Shown: in pieces, positions 35,793 to 46,744 of the stretch
Layout: every line of letters starts with the position of its first letter
Numbering within the stretch: the stretch's first letter is position 1
NCBI GenBank assembly: GCA_037974665.1
Contig: CM075766.1
Coordinates: forward strand, 44,567,569 to 44,631,568
DNA from: Ehretia macrophylla
Lineage: Eukaryota; Streptophyta; Magnoliopsida; Boraginales; Ehretiaceae
DNA length: 64,000 nucleotides
Direction: 5' to 3'
Position numbers and translations under genes: made by a program
The notes under the pieces: model-generated
Told to the model about the DNA's origin: nothing
The model's input: only the letters and a program-made list of their open reading frames with translations
Databases searched by the model: none

Positions 35793-37330
35793 TTGTCGTT
35801 GTTCGCGATATATACTGCCATCATTTCTAGCAGGGTGGCCATATAGGCTTTTCTGGCAATGGAAAGACTCTTGGTATAGCAGCAATACACTGTGTTTTTA
35901 CGATGATGAACTCAATACCATTTATAGGTGTTTTTAAGATTTGGGAGTCCATCTTGAGACCTTTTTAACAGTTTTTCATTTTGTACCGTATTTTTATCTG
36001 GTTGCACTTGTTTTTGCAAATGAGTGAGAACAAGCTATATATTACATCTCATGGTTGATTAGTTTTGCTATTCCACGATCCATTACTCTGTTGTATTTCG
36101 TTTCTACACTCGGGGCTTGAATTGGAATCGAAAGGAAAAAGAGAGAAGAGGTATATGTATGATAGTTTTCAAAATTTTATGCATCCAAGTAAAGGAATGA
36201 GACTTTCGGATTTGGATTCTCTTTATAATATAATAATATTACGTGGGTGATCAATAAAAATAAAAACACACTTATTTCATTTCTAAATACAATGATTTTA
36301 GATATTTTAATTATAATTATATTGCCCCGTTATTTTTCTATTATCTATCTCGTTACAAGACCTCCAAATTCCGTGACTTTGATAGATAGTCATAAAATTT
36401 TATATATCCAAGTAAAGGAATAGCTTTTGACCAAAAACAAAAAAAGGGTGAACGGATGGCTCTCTTCCTTCTCACTATTGTCTCCTTGTTATGTTGAAAA
36501 TTTATCCGTTCCGGGAATTGACACATTAGAGCATGGAAGGGGCAATGTTTGTTTGATTCTTCCATATAAGACCTTCTTTGAGCTGAAAATGATATATTTC
36601 TTTAAAGAGAAAGGTATGATCCATCCCCACAGCAGAGTGATTAAAAAAGAGAGAGAAACGCATGATCCATCCCTTTGCCATTTTAGTCAATGAGATTCTC
36701 GACCTTTTGATTATTTGACACAATTAGCAAATGTAAATCAGGACACTCAATTAACAATTACGACACTATTGATATCCTTTTAAATGCAACTGAATTACAC
36801 TATAGATTTCAACACACAAATATGATAGGTAATCGAGTTGCTAATTGAGTGAAGAGAAATAACTTAATTGACAAGTTACGAATTAATTAGTTCTCAAACA
36901 TCCTATACCAACGAAGGGATATTCTTGGAACTAACTTTTTTTCCCACAAGAGTGGATTAAACTGTGTGTATTTTTTTACATTTCATAATCATATTAATGA
37001 AATTCTCCTTTCTACCAAAAAAAAAAATTAACAATTATGATACCTATATTAACAAGAAGAGTTGAGTGAAATGATTGGGTTGTAATTTCTTATAACCAAA
37101 GATTCTCTAAATCAAAAAGAAAGAAAAAAAAAATACCATACCTCTATGAGGTACGATTCCATCACTTAATTGACATATCTACCTTTTGACTTAGAACCCC
37201 AGTGTGGGCTGCGTAAACGACGCCGTTGCTTACACTACATATGTGTCGGCCTCCTTTCTCCTCTAGGATTTCAATATGTCGGCCGCTTTTTGGGTTGTCG
37301 TCACCTGCATGCTGGGCTCCTTCCTCCGTT
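35793..37330. other. ASE 3' region and intergenic DNA
   Basis: The first few hundred bases are the probable 3' untranslated region. The rest is AT-rich with no gene I can support. Open frames near 36427-36723 overlap on both strands and lack motifs. Confidence 0.5.
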
Positions 37331-37859
37331 GGGCTATCTTTAATGGGGAGAATTATTTACAATAATTTATTATTTTTGACTATTTTTAAATATTTATATA
37401 TTTAAAAATTATTATTAATGATTTAAATATACATAAAGTTATCACTTTTGTCAACTTTTATTCTAAAATAGAGACCCAGTCACTATTTGTGGCTCTAAAT
37501 TTAAAACCAAAAAAATAAATTGGGTCTCTATTTTAATGGGGAGATTTATTCACAATAATTTATTATTTTTGACTATTTTTAAAGATTTGTATCTTTAAAA
37601 ATCATTACTAATGATTTAAATATACATGAATCTATCTTTTTTGTCAACTTTTACACTAAAATAGAGACCCAATCACTATTTGTGGCTCTAAATTTAAAGC
37701 TAAAAACATAAACTGGATCTCTACTTTAATTCAAAAGTTAACAAAAGTGGTAGGACCTATATATATTTAAATTATTAATAATAATTTTTAAAGACCCGAG
37801 TTTCTAAAAATAACCAAAAATAATAAGTTGTTGTCAATAGTCATCCCCATTGAAAATAC
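37331..37859. mobile_element. MITE adjoining the tRNA-Leu array
   Basis: The left end GGGCTATCTTTAATGGGG and the right end (read inward) GGGTATTTTCAATGGGG are inverted repeats that extend for roughly 60 bp (TTATTATTTTTGACTATTTTT versus its counterpart). The left half is internally duplicated with a 193-bp period (37341 and 37534). The motif ATATTTAAATTATTAATAAT next to GAGACCC/GAGTCTC-type blocks links it to the MITE at 9848. Its right end was later amplified into the array that follows, which hides the target duplication. Confidence 0.75.
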
Positions 37860-39857
37860 CCTTAGGATCTCATTTGTTAAAATTTAAAAGTGAAAGAGTA
37901 AAATGTCATAAAATACCCTTAGGATCTCATTTGTTAAAATTTAAAAGTGAAAGAGTAAAACGTCAGAAGTGGGATTTAAATTATTAATAATGATTTTTAA
38001 AGACCCGAGTCTCTTAAAATAACCAAAAATAATAAGTTGTTGTCAATAATCATCCTCATTGAAAATACCCTTAGGATCTCATTTGTTAAAATTTAAAAGT
38101 GAAAAGAGTAAAATGTCAGAAAATACCATTAGGATCTCATTTGTTAAAATTTAAAAGTGAAAGAGTAAAATGTTAGAAGTGGGATTTAAATTATTAATAA
38201 TGATTTTTAAAGACCCGAGTCTCTTAAAATAACCAAAAATAATAAATTGTTGTCAATTGTCCTCTCCATTGAAAATACCCTTAGGATCTCATTTGTTAAA
38301 ATTTAAAAGAGAAAAGAGTAAAATGTCAGAAAATACCCTTAGGATCTCATTTGTTAAAATTTAAAAGTGAAAGAGTAAAATGTTAGAAGTGGGATTTAAA
38401 TTATTAATAATGATTTTTAAAGACCCGAGTTTCTAAAAATAACCAAAAATAATAAGTTGTTGTCAATAGTCATCCCCATTGAAAATACCCTTAGGATCTC
38501 ATTTGTTAAAATTTAAAAGTGAAAGAGTAAAATGTCAGAAGTGGGATTTAAATTATTAATAATGATTTTTAAAGACCCGAGTCTCTTAAAATAACCAAAA
38601 ATAATAAATTGTTGTCAATTGTCCTCTCCATTGAAAATACCCTTAGGATCTCATTTGTTAAAATTTAAAAGAGAAAATAGTAAAATGTCAGAAAATACCC
38701 TTAGGATCTCATTTGTTAAAATTTAAAAGTGAAAGAGTAAAATGTTAGAAGTGGGATTTAAATTATTAATAATGATTTTTAAAGACCCGAGTCTCTTAAA
38801 ATAACCAAAAATAATAAATTGTTGTCAATTGTCCTCTCCATTGAAAATACCCTTAGGATCTCATTTGTTAAAATTTAAAAGTGAAAAGAGTAAAATGTCA
38901 GAAAATACCCTTAGGATCTCATTTGTTAAAATTAAAAGTGAAAGAGTAAAATGTCAGAAGTGGGATTTAAATTATTAATAATGATTTTTAAAGACCCGAG
39001 TCTCTTAAAATAACCAAAAATAATAAATTGTTGTCAATTGTCCTCTCCATTGAAAATACCCTTAGGATCTCATTTGTTAAAATTTAAAAGAGACAAGAGT
39101 AAAATGTCAGAAAATACCCTTAGGATCTCATTTGTTAAAATTTAAAAGTGAAAGAGTAAAATGTTAGAAGTGGGATTTAAATTATTAATAATAATTTTTA
39201 AAGACCCGAGTCTCTTAAAATAATCAAAAATAATAAATTGTTGTCAATTGTCCTCTCCATTGAAAATACCCTTAGGATCTCATTTGTTAAAATTTAAAAG
39301 TGAAAAGAGTAAAATGTCAGAAAATACCCTTAGGATCTCATTTGTTATTTGTTAAAATTTAAAAGTGAAAAGAGTAAAATGTCAGAAAATACCCTTAGGA
39401 TCTCATTTGTTAAAATTTAAAAGTGAAAGAGTAAAATGTCAGAAGTGGGATTTGAATTATTAATAATGATTTTTAAAGACCCGAGTCTCTTAAAATAACC
39501 AAAAATAATAAATTGTTGTCAATTGTCCTCTCCATTGAAAATACCCTTAGGATCTCATTTGTTAAAATTTAAAAGAGACAAGAGTAAAATGTCAGAAAAT
39601 ACCCTTAGGATCTCATTTGTTAAAATTTAAAAGTGAAAGAGTAAAATGTTAGAAGTGGGATTTAAATTATTAATAATAATTTTTAAAGACCCGAGTCTCT
39701 TAAAATAACAAAAAATAATAAATTGTTGTCAATTGTCCTCTCCATTGAAAATACCCTTAGGATCTCATTTGTTAAAATTTAAAAGTGAAAAGAGTAAAAT
39801 GTCAGAAAATACCCTTAGGATCTCATTTGTTAAAATTTAAAAGTGAAAGAGTAAAAT
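37860..39857. repeat. Nested tandem array with tRNA-Leu 3' fragments, about 210-bp unit
   Basis: The array fills the space between the MITE and the tRNA-Leu gene. The long unit is usually 209-210 bp. Its parts are the tRNA 3' end (TGTCAGAAGTGGGATTT on the plus strand), about 85-90 bp of the MITE right end (AAATTATTAATAATG...CCATTGAAAATA), and two copies of a 58-bp spacer (CCCTTAGGATCTCATTTG...). The marker GAAGTGGGATTT starts at 37966, 38176, 38386, 38538, 38748, 38957, 39167, 39442 and 39652, then at 39862 inside the tRNA itself. One unit is 152 bp (one spacer lost) and one is 275 bp (one spacer gained). About 20 spacer copies occur in all. Copies are nearly identical, so amplification is recent. 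No open frame. Confidence 0.93.
39853..39856 (-). terminator. Pol III terminator of tRNA-Leu
   Basis: On the minus strand a TTTT run begins directly after the discriminator base, the normal RNA polymerase III stop. The same AGTAAAATGTCAG context recurs in each array unit, so the terminator was copied along with the tRNA end. Confidence 0.7.
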
Positions 39858-39940
39858 GTCAGAAGTGGGATTTGAACCCACGCCCTCTCACGAGGACCAG
39901 AACTTGAGTCTGGCGCCTTAGACCACTCGGCCATCCTGAC
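39857..39940 (-). tRNA. trnL-CAA: tRNA-Leu (anticodon CAA)
   Basis: The gene folds as a class II tRNA on the minus strand. The 7-bp acceptor stem pairs GTCAGGA with TTCTGAC, including one G-T pair, and the discriminator is A. The A box is TGGCCGAGTGG. The anticodon arm CCAGA-CTCAAGT-TCTGG gives anticodon CAA, decoding UUG. There is a long variable arm (TCCTCGTGAGAGG), and the B box is GGGTTCAAATCC. No CCA is encoded and there is no intron, consistent with a functional nuclear gene. Its 3' end has been copied into the neighbouring array. Confidence 0.95.
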
Positions 39941-41122
39941 CTTTTCATTGATGGATTATTTCTATTTATGTACTAATATTGATGGAAGTGACCGCTACCA
40001 TCCGAAAGCAAACGAGAGGTCTACTTCATGGTTTTGATTTTTTCCTGGTTCTATGTTGCTCTTCACCTCAATGGCACACTTCTGCAGCTACAAACTAAGA
40101 CGGTTCAAAAGAGAAGCTACATCCACTATTTGCATTCATCCTGACAGTCTAACCTGAGCATACCCGGGGCCTTACTGCCCAAACCAGTGCAAGGTGGCTG
40201 CACAAAATATGGTGTAGTAAGCAAATTAGAAGGGGAGACACCTCTAAGAGAGATGATGCGGCATATTGTCTCGTTAACACGAAATATAAAGCCTACTTGG
40301 TATATCATGTAGCTACTCAACCGGATGCTTGAAGCTTCCCTCATTAATGCCTTAATATGACTCCTAATCCTCGATGAATTAGGGAGTTTGCGCACTTGAT
40401 AAACACTTGTTTGCGACAAAGAGAAGTCGAGCACCTCATTCCTTCGTGGGTGTGCCGCATCCAAGAGATCAAGCAACACCCTATGTCATTGACTGCTTCA
40501 CAACATTGAAGTGAGCAACGTCGAGCACAATCAACGTGTTATATGCTACACTACCACATGTTTTTGCTTTGGGATCGAGCATGAGCCCTATTCACGAACA
40601 CCTACGGAACAAACTTGCCACTTTTAATTAGCGATGTTTGTTTCGACGTCAGGTACGGTAGATTGTTAAAATCATTTTTTTTAACGTTATACAATGCTGT
40701 AAAATAAGTTATAAAAACTATTGGATACAATGTCCCAACATAATTGAACTAGGAGGCCTGCATCTCAAACAAGAAAACGTTTCCTTCCAGAAACACTGCA
40801 TTTTTTTATATATTGTCACAACCTGCGCGCACACGATCGAGGCACCAAAAAGAAGTTGAATTATCACATCCATGAACTAAAAAGTGTCAAATGAACTAAG
40901 GTCAAGTTCACGTGACCTCAAATTTTATACAATTTTCAATTAAATATAAAGCTATATATGGTGAAAGCGCTTCTATACTACTCATAATTAGGATAAACAT
41001 GCATATGATTGGAGAAGACTGTTGATTGCACCCCTCACTGTGTCGAGCTCGCCTTGCAAAACTAATGAATGAATGTCGTAAACAAAAATATTTAGATAGA
41101 ATAAACAACAAGGCACCAAAAG
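39941..41122. other. Intergenic, between tRNA-Leu and bZIP gene
   Basis: The tRNA upstream region is followed by DNA with one moderately long minus-strand open frame (40126-40479, 117 codons). That frame looks like it could be a decayed gene fragment but matches no family I recognise. The bZIP 3' untranslated region lies toward the right end. Confidence 0.4.
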
Positions 41123-43288
41123 CTATTGTTTGGACTCGTTCTTCAAACTTGAATTGCAGTTCTGTTGTTGTTGCTTCAGTTGAGCAGCCTGCTGTTGGTG
41201 TAATTGGAACATCCGGGGATTGATGGAAAGCTGTTGGAACTTAGAAGGGTCGCCGCTCAGTTCAGCAGTTGCGAGCTTTAGGCGTTGAACCTCCGCAGTT
41301 AAAGCTTCATTTAGGGCTGTCATAAAAAGTTGAATGAGATCAGATTCATGTTCCTCATTTCAACACATCAAGGAAACAAAAAAGAAATCATATTTCACCC
41401 TACGTCAAGTGCTATGAATAGAAAGCTTCATTGTCAATTGACATCTTATTGATCGATCAAATTAATGTGCGTTGCAGCTTAATGGCACTACATATAAACA
41501 GCAGAAATGTTGTTGGCTACTGTAAATTTTGGCATTGAAAGAATTAGTTTCGAGACAATGTTTTGTGACAGTATAGATAATCTAGAAGTCAATCCCTTGT
41601 TCATGGTAAAGGAGAGGAACTATTATCCTTATAGCCAATTAAAGAGACAATGCTTCTGCAACCTCACCAGAGCTAGCAATTTAAATTTAGCAACTGACGT
41701 GCAAGTAGAAGAATAATCATATACCATCCCTAAGATGTGCTTGCTGTTCCATGGCTTGCAAGCGAAACTTCAACTCACTGTTTTGGCTGGTCAGCCCAGC
41801 AGAGTCCCTCTGAATGCAAATATATATAATGTTAAAGCATTGAAAAGGGAAAGAACATATAAAACAAAAGAAGATCCCCACAGTTCAAAATATTACCTGC
41901 AATAATGTAAGCTGAGCAGACAATGTGGTTGCTTCGGTCTGTAGAGTTTGAACCTTGTGTTCTAGTTCTACAATGTATCTCGTCTTTCGCTCTTTTGAAC
42001 GGGCAGCAGATTGACGATTGGCCAAAATTCTGATGGAAAAAGATTGATGTTAAGGAACATGTAAAACAAACACCAAGAGGAAGGCTAAACCCCATGCCAA
42101 ACGGAGGACGCATTACCTCTTTGCTCTTTTGGGATCAGTTAATGCTATCTCAGCAAGTTTCTCATTTCCCATAATTTTCTTTAACTCAGCCCCGCTAAAT
42201 TCACCGTTCCCAAACTCCAAGCTAATATTCCCATCAATTGAATTGCTTGGTGAGAGCTGACCAGTGCATCCCCCTGGGGATGGAGGCAATTTTGGCAATT
42301 CGTCACCAAAGTTCAGATTTCCTATGAAACTGTCCATCGATACACTCCTATAGTGTCTTGTGGAAGGAGCAATGTCTCCTGCAGCATTCCTTTTAACCCC
42401 CTCTCTCTTCACAGTCAAAGAAGACACTCCTGGTCTCAGCATACTGTTTCCACTTTCATTCACACTGCTAGAAGCTTCGTTGTCACTGCTATCACCTCCA
42501 TTTGTCTTTGTGCCACTGGCTCTACTATCCAAATCTTCATGATTCTCATTTCCCTGCTTCTCATCAGTACCAGAAGAGTTCAATGCTTCGATGCTATCCC
42601 AATTCATATAAGCAGAAAAAAAATCATCCACAGCTTCCCCTTCCGACTTCCTCTCACCCATCCTTTCCACATTGCTCTGACCAGCTTTCTCCCAGCTTGT
42701 TTCTCGTTTAATCAACTGCACAGGCTTAGCCGCGAAATTCTCTCCCCCCAATACCAGCATCTCCAAAGCACCAGGACTTCTCAATGGCAATCCCTGAGTT
42801 GGTAAGGATTGCATGAAACTCGAAAATCCAAATGAAATATCACTGTTTGACCGTCTATGCACCTTCCTAGGAGGAAGACTCTCCCCTACCCTAGTTGAAT
42901 TACCCCTGGTCAACGGTGATGGCGGCAACAACGAGTGTGAACTAGCATCCCTATCCTCCATCGAGACATCATTCGATAGTGGGTCAGAAACAGAATCCCT
43001 ATATGCCGAAGAACCTAAAGGTGGCAATGAATCAAGCGAGAAAAACGAGGGCTGTGACAAAGATCGCGAATGTGAAGGCCCTACGCTAGGATTACAAAAA
43101 TTCTGCACCCCAATTTGCTGATTCGCCGGTCTGGTTACAGGGAGCTGGGAATAAGGAGAAATAGGGGGCATTTGTGGATGAGAAGGTGGTATGCCTATTC
43201 TTTTACTACTCTCAATATTAAAATTCGGAAAAAATTCGAATTTTTGAACCTGGGAATTATTTAACTGGGGTATGTCTAATTGGTCCAT
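41123..43288 (-). CDS. Group I bZIP transcription factor, bZIP29/30-like (527 aa)
   Basis: This is a DNA-binding activator of the plant group I bZIPs (VIP1/RF2a/PosF21 relatives), which act in cell wall, cell division and osmosensory control. Coding exons on the minus strand are 42117-43288, 41897-42029, 41725-41809 and 41123-41316 (1172 + 133 + 85 + 194 nt), and all joins keep frame. The N-terminal region carries Ser/Arg motifs of the 14-3-3-binding kind: HSRSLSQP (about residues 73-80), HRRSNSDI (about 144-151) and RHYRSVSMD (about 310-320). The basic region, split by intron 1, reads [20 protein letters not shown]; the Lys after ARS instead of Arg is typical of group I. A leucine zipper of about 60 residues and a Gln-rich tail ([14 protein letters not shown]) follow. 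Length and N-terminal motifs point to bZIP29 or bZIP30 rather than the shorter VIP1. Confidence 0.94.
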
Positions 43289-43419
43289 TGTAATTGGTTA
43301 CTGCTTAGTCAATGAAGATGATGATGTACCAAATGAGGATTGTAGCCTTTGCATCACATCACTGTTACGAGCCTCACCATTACCACTCATTTCATACTCA
43401 ATTTTCAGAATTATGCATC

Positions 43420-43452
<33 letters not shown>

Positions 43453-43469
43453 TTTTAATGCCTTAAACC

Positions 43470-43713
43470 CTATGTTGACCCTTCAAGCTCACCTGCAATA
43501 TCAAAGGCTATATAAATCACAACTCAAAGTTATCAAACATAAGCAAAAGTAATAAAATAAACAAACCATTAAAAATACTAAAAAATAAAAATAAAAATAA
43601 TACCCAAGTAATCTCATTAGCTTAAGCACGAAATGATCAAGAAAAAAACATAAAGAAACAAAAATCGAATAAGGCTTTTTGAGCAATTTACCAGAGAGTG
43701 GATCAACCATCAT
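43470..43713 (-). promoter_or_regulatory. Possible spliced uORF in the bZIP leader
   Basis: In the leader, ATGATGG at 43713 could be joined across a GT-AG intron (43493-43691, donor GTAAAT, acceptor TTGCAG) to give a 14-codon upstream frame (MMVDPLSGELEGST) ending at 43470. A GT microsatellite of about 24 bp (about 43429-43452) lies between it and the main start. The intron is inferred, not proven. Confidence 0.35.
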
Positions 43714-43752
43714 CAGAAGCGAGCGGCGTAAGTTAGCGAGAAGGATATCTTG

Positions 43753-44720
43753 CGCATTGAGCGGGTGAAGTGCTACTTGTGCGTGTTTTTTGCATTGTTT
43801 CTCTGTCTAGAAACTTTGGTTTCTTTTTTCTCTCTCTAAATATGAGAAACGATGGCTACTACGATACTGCTATACGACACGGATTTCATGACTACTTACT
43901 ACTACTAGATCGGTATTGAGTGTGTGTGTGTGTGAATTTAATCTGACTTTCAATTTCATTTAGGTGGAATCTGCATTTCGATTTCATTCCGACCCCATCT
44001 CATCAATTTCTTTTTTTCTTTTTTCTTTTTTCTTTTCTTTTGCCCACCATCAACGCCGATATATAGCAGTGAATATCTCATGAAATCTTTGTCCTAAAAG
44101 GACCTTTTTTGGCCTTTTATAGATTTATTTAAAATGGTTTTGGCCAACATGATGCCACTCTCTCTTCAAGAGCGTGTAACATTCGCGCCCCCCCCCCCCC
44201 CCCCCCCAGCCACCCAACCAAAAAGGGAGCGTGTGACAATTCCTATTTCTATTTTCTTTTAATCCCAAAGGCTATAAAAGTCAATTTACAAAATAATCAC
44301 TAAATTTGTGACATTTTGATTAAGCAAGTGTATTTCATGTATGGAAAAATATAAATTTTGATACTCTCCAATATATGAAACATTTGTGACACGAGCATAT
44401 TAATTCTTTCATAGTCAAAGAAATAGTTTGTGTTGACTGTGGGTCAACTTTTGAATGCCTCTCGTTGCAAGATTTTCATTTAATTTGCTGAATCGGAACA
44501 ATCTGTACTGATGATAGTGGATAAGAAAATAGTTAATGTTACCCATATTTAGGTAACAATATAATAATCATTATAAGCAAATTTAGAGAGGTCAAATCAT
44601 GGTACCATTGTACCATAAATGTTTATGGGTGTTTTGGTTCATGCTCGAGTGTCATTTTTTTACTCTTTTGTTCTTTAAATTTCAAATTTCAACTTGTGTT
44701 TCACTCATGTGTATATATAT
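43753..44720. other. bZIP promoter and intergenic DNA
   Basis: The region contains a GT repeat (about 43919-43934), a pyrimidine tract (about 44009-44040), a run of 20 C at 44188-44207, and a segment at about 44659-44720 that recurs at about 46270-46330. No gene recognised. Confidence 0.5.
44188..44207 (+). repeat. Homopolymer C20
   Basis: Twenty C in a row within AT-rich DNA, flanked on both sides by GAGCGTGT-aC-AtTC-type direct repeats (about 44171 and 44228). The exact length is prone to sequencing error. Confidence 0.8.
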
Positions 44721-44730
44721 ATATATATAA

Positions 44731-46259
44731 GGGTATTTTTTATCTAGACCCCTTATATTTTTATAAAATGAGACACACACTCCACACTTTTTGATATATG
44801 AGACTCACACCCTTTCTGTTACCAATCTGTTTACTTTTCTGTTAAATATGACCGAAATTCCTATTTTGCCCCCATCACACGCATTCACGCACAAACCTAC
44901 TTGACAGAAAAGATGCAATCATCTTTCCATCCTTTCTTTTCTGGGTCTTTTGCTTCTTGATGTAAAATCTGCATTTTTGTACATGTATGCCTGACTTCTA
45001 TTTCTTTACATAGCTTTTCTTTTAGCTACATTAAGCAATACCTAAATATCAAAATCCACTTTACCAAGACTTTATATACAATTCTCATTTTTTAAGCTCT
45101 TTTATCTTTGCTTGTTTAACCTTGACAAATTTACTTTTTATATAAATTGCTGAAAATTTTAATCAACTTCTGTTTTTTGGGGGAATTTAAAGGCCATTGT
45201 TCTCCTTGTTTGAGAGGTTTAGAAAATAAAGTTTTAAGTTTTCTCTACAAATTATCGTTAATAAGTAAAGGATTGAGCTTGTAGATATATTTATGAAAAC
45301 CCAATCTTTATTGGAGTAGTTTAAGAAACAAGAGACGATGACAATTGAAAGCCTTAAGCCTGTGAACAAAAGAGATCAGGAGCAAACTGGTTTTTTTTTT
45401 TTTCCTCACTTAAAAAAACCACATAAGTCATTGATGAGAATACCCCTCTGTTGCTCACAATCGAAAGCCTTTTAAACTTAATACTTTGCCATAGCATTAT
45501 ACTATCCCCACGCTTGTTTAAACTTGTGCTGATCTTGGGTTTGAGATATAGTTAAGGAACTGCTCTCAAAGTTGATATTTCTTTTACGCAAAGAGTGCCA
45601 CTGGATCATCATTGCTGTATCATTGAATCCTTCAATGATGTCTCCGCTGTGTTTGATAAAATGTCAATGAGGGGTGTGTTGGTTTGGACTACCCTGTTAT
45701 TATAAAACGATGATAGTTTGTGATAGGTGGGTTGGCAAGAGGCCAAAAATTTCAATATACTTAAATGGGACTTTTGTAGCTTGAAGGAATTGTGGTGCAT
45801 TCAGGTGAATAAAAAATTATGGTGCTCCAAGAGTAGGTATAAACAAGAAGAGTATGGAGAAGAAGACTGTGCTTTCAGGTGAAGAACAAAACCTTTTAAG
45901 TATATCTCCGCATAGACCTGGCTAGCCTCAGCCTCCAGTGGCGGCGGCTGCTGTTGCTGTGCGGTGGTAGTTGAGCTGGGCCGGCCAGTTTCTGTTATGA
46001 TGGTTGCATCTTGTTCTGGATTGTGGGTAGATGCTTCGCCCTTTCTATATTGTTTCGTTTTTTTTGGCAAGTATACAGTAGTATTTGTTTCTGGTTTGTG
46101 CGTGAATGTGTGTGATGGGGGCAAAATAGGAATTTCGTTCATATTTAACAGAAAATTAAACAGATTGGTAACAGAAGGGGTGTGAATCTCATATATTAAA
46201 AAGTGTGGGGTGTGTGTCTCATTTTATAAAAATGCAAGGGGTCTAGGTCAAAAATACCC
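44731..46259. mobile_element. Mutator-like (MULE) non-autonomous element, 1529 bp
   Basis: Terminal inverted repeats of 167 bp (44731-44897 and 46093-46259) begin GGGTATTTTT and match at roughly 90% or better, sharing TTTTATAAAATGAGACACAC and TTCTGTTACCAATCTGTTTA. A perfect 10-bp target duplication, ATATATATAA, flanks it (44721-44730 and 46260-46269). Long inverted repeats and a 9-11-bp duplication mark Mutator superfamily elements. The interior has no transposase. It holds a GC-richer block at about 45900-46050 with a minus-strand open frame of 113 codons (45801-46142) that may be captured host sequence. Confidence 0.9.
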
Positions 46260-46269
46260 ATATATATAA

Positions 46270-46744
46270 TGTCATTTTTTCACTCTTCTGTTTTTTAAAT
46301 TTCAACTTATGTTCCACTCATGTATATATATATATATATATATATATATTTTCCTTTTATCAAAGTCCGAAATGTTATTCAAGAAATACATAAATGGTTT
46401 CATTATTTGGCAATTGAATGCTCTCATAATGTTTATTTGTCTTATAATATTAAATAGAGATCTCGACTATTGATTGTTTGATCAAATGATAATAATTACA
46501 AATAAAAGACTTTTTTCTTGCTTGGTTGGAAAGAAAGAAAAGATGAAGAAGATATCCATCAACAGTGTCTGATAAAGCTACAAATTCCATGAGTTGGGCA
46601 CACTAGAAGTCCCCTAATCCAATTAAATACAGATTCTTCTGCTTTATTATGCATTCCTAACCACTATTGTTTATTTATTAACAAAAAAAAAAAAAAAGGA
46701 ATTTCTACGATTAAGGCGATACATAAAAAATACAGTCATGACAA
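46270..46744. other. MULE flank and 3' region of the membrane-protein gene
   Basis: It starts with the copy of the segment seen left of the MULE, then a TA microsatellite (about 46323-46349), then AT-rich DNA. No gene. Confidence 0.5.

Noticed and set aside
37860..39857. CRISPR-like repeat array
   Set aside because: Repeats are about 210 bp with no unique spacers, and the genome is a plant nucleus. The structure is a tandem array of MITE and tRNA pieces.
40126..40479. 117-codon minus-strand open frame near tRNA-Leu
   Set aside because: Composition is protein-like, but I recognise no domain, see no splice partner or promoter, and the start is arbitrary. It may be a decayed gene fragment; not strong enough to call.
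42353..42805. 150-codon plus-strand open frame
   Set aside because: It is antisense to bZIP exon 1 and explained as the shadow of that coding sequence.
45801..46142. 113-codon minus-strand open frame as a host gene
   Set aside because: It lies inside the MULE and runs into its inverted repeat, so it is not an independent host gene. Kept only as possible captured sequence.
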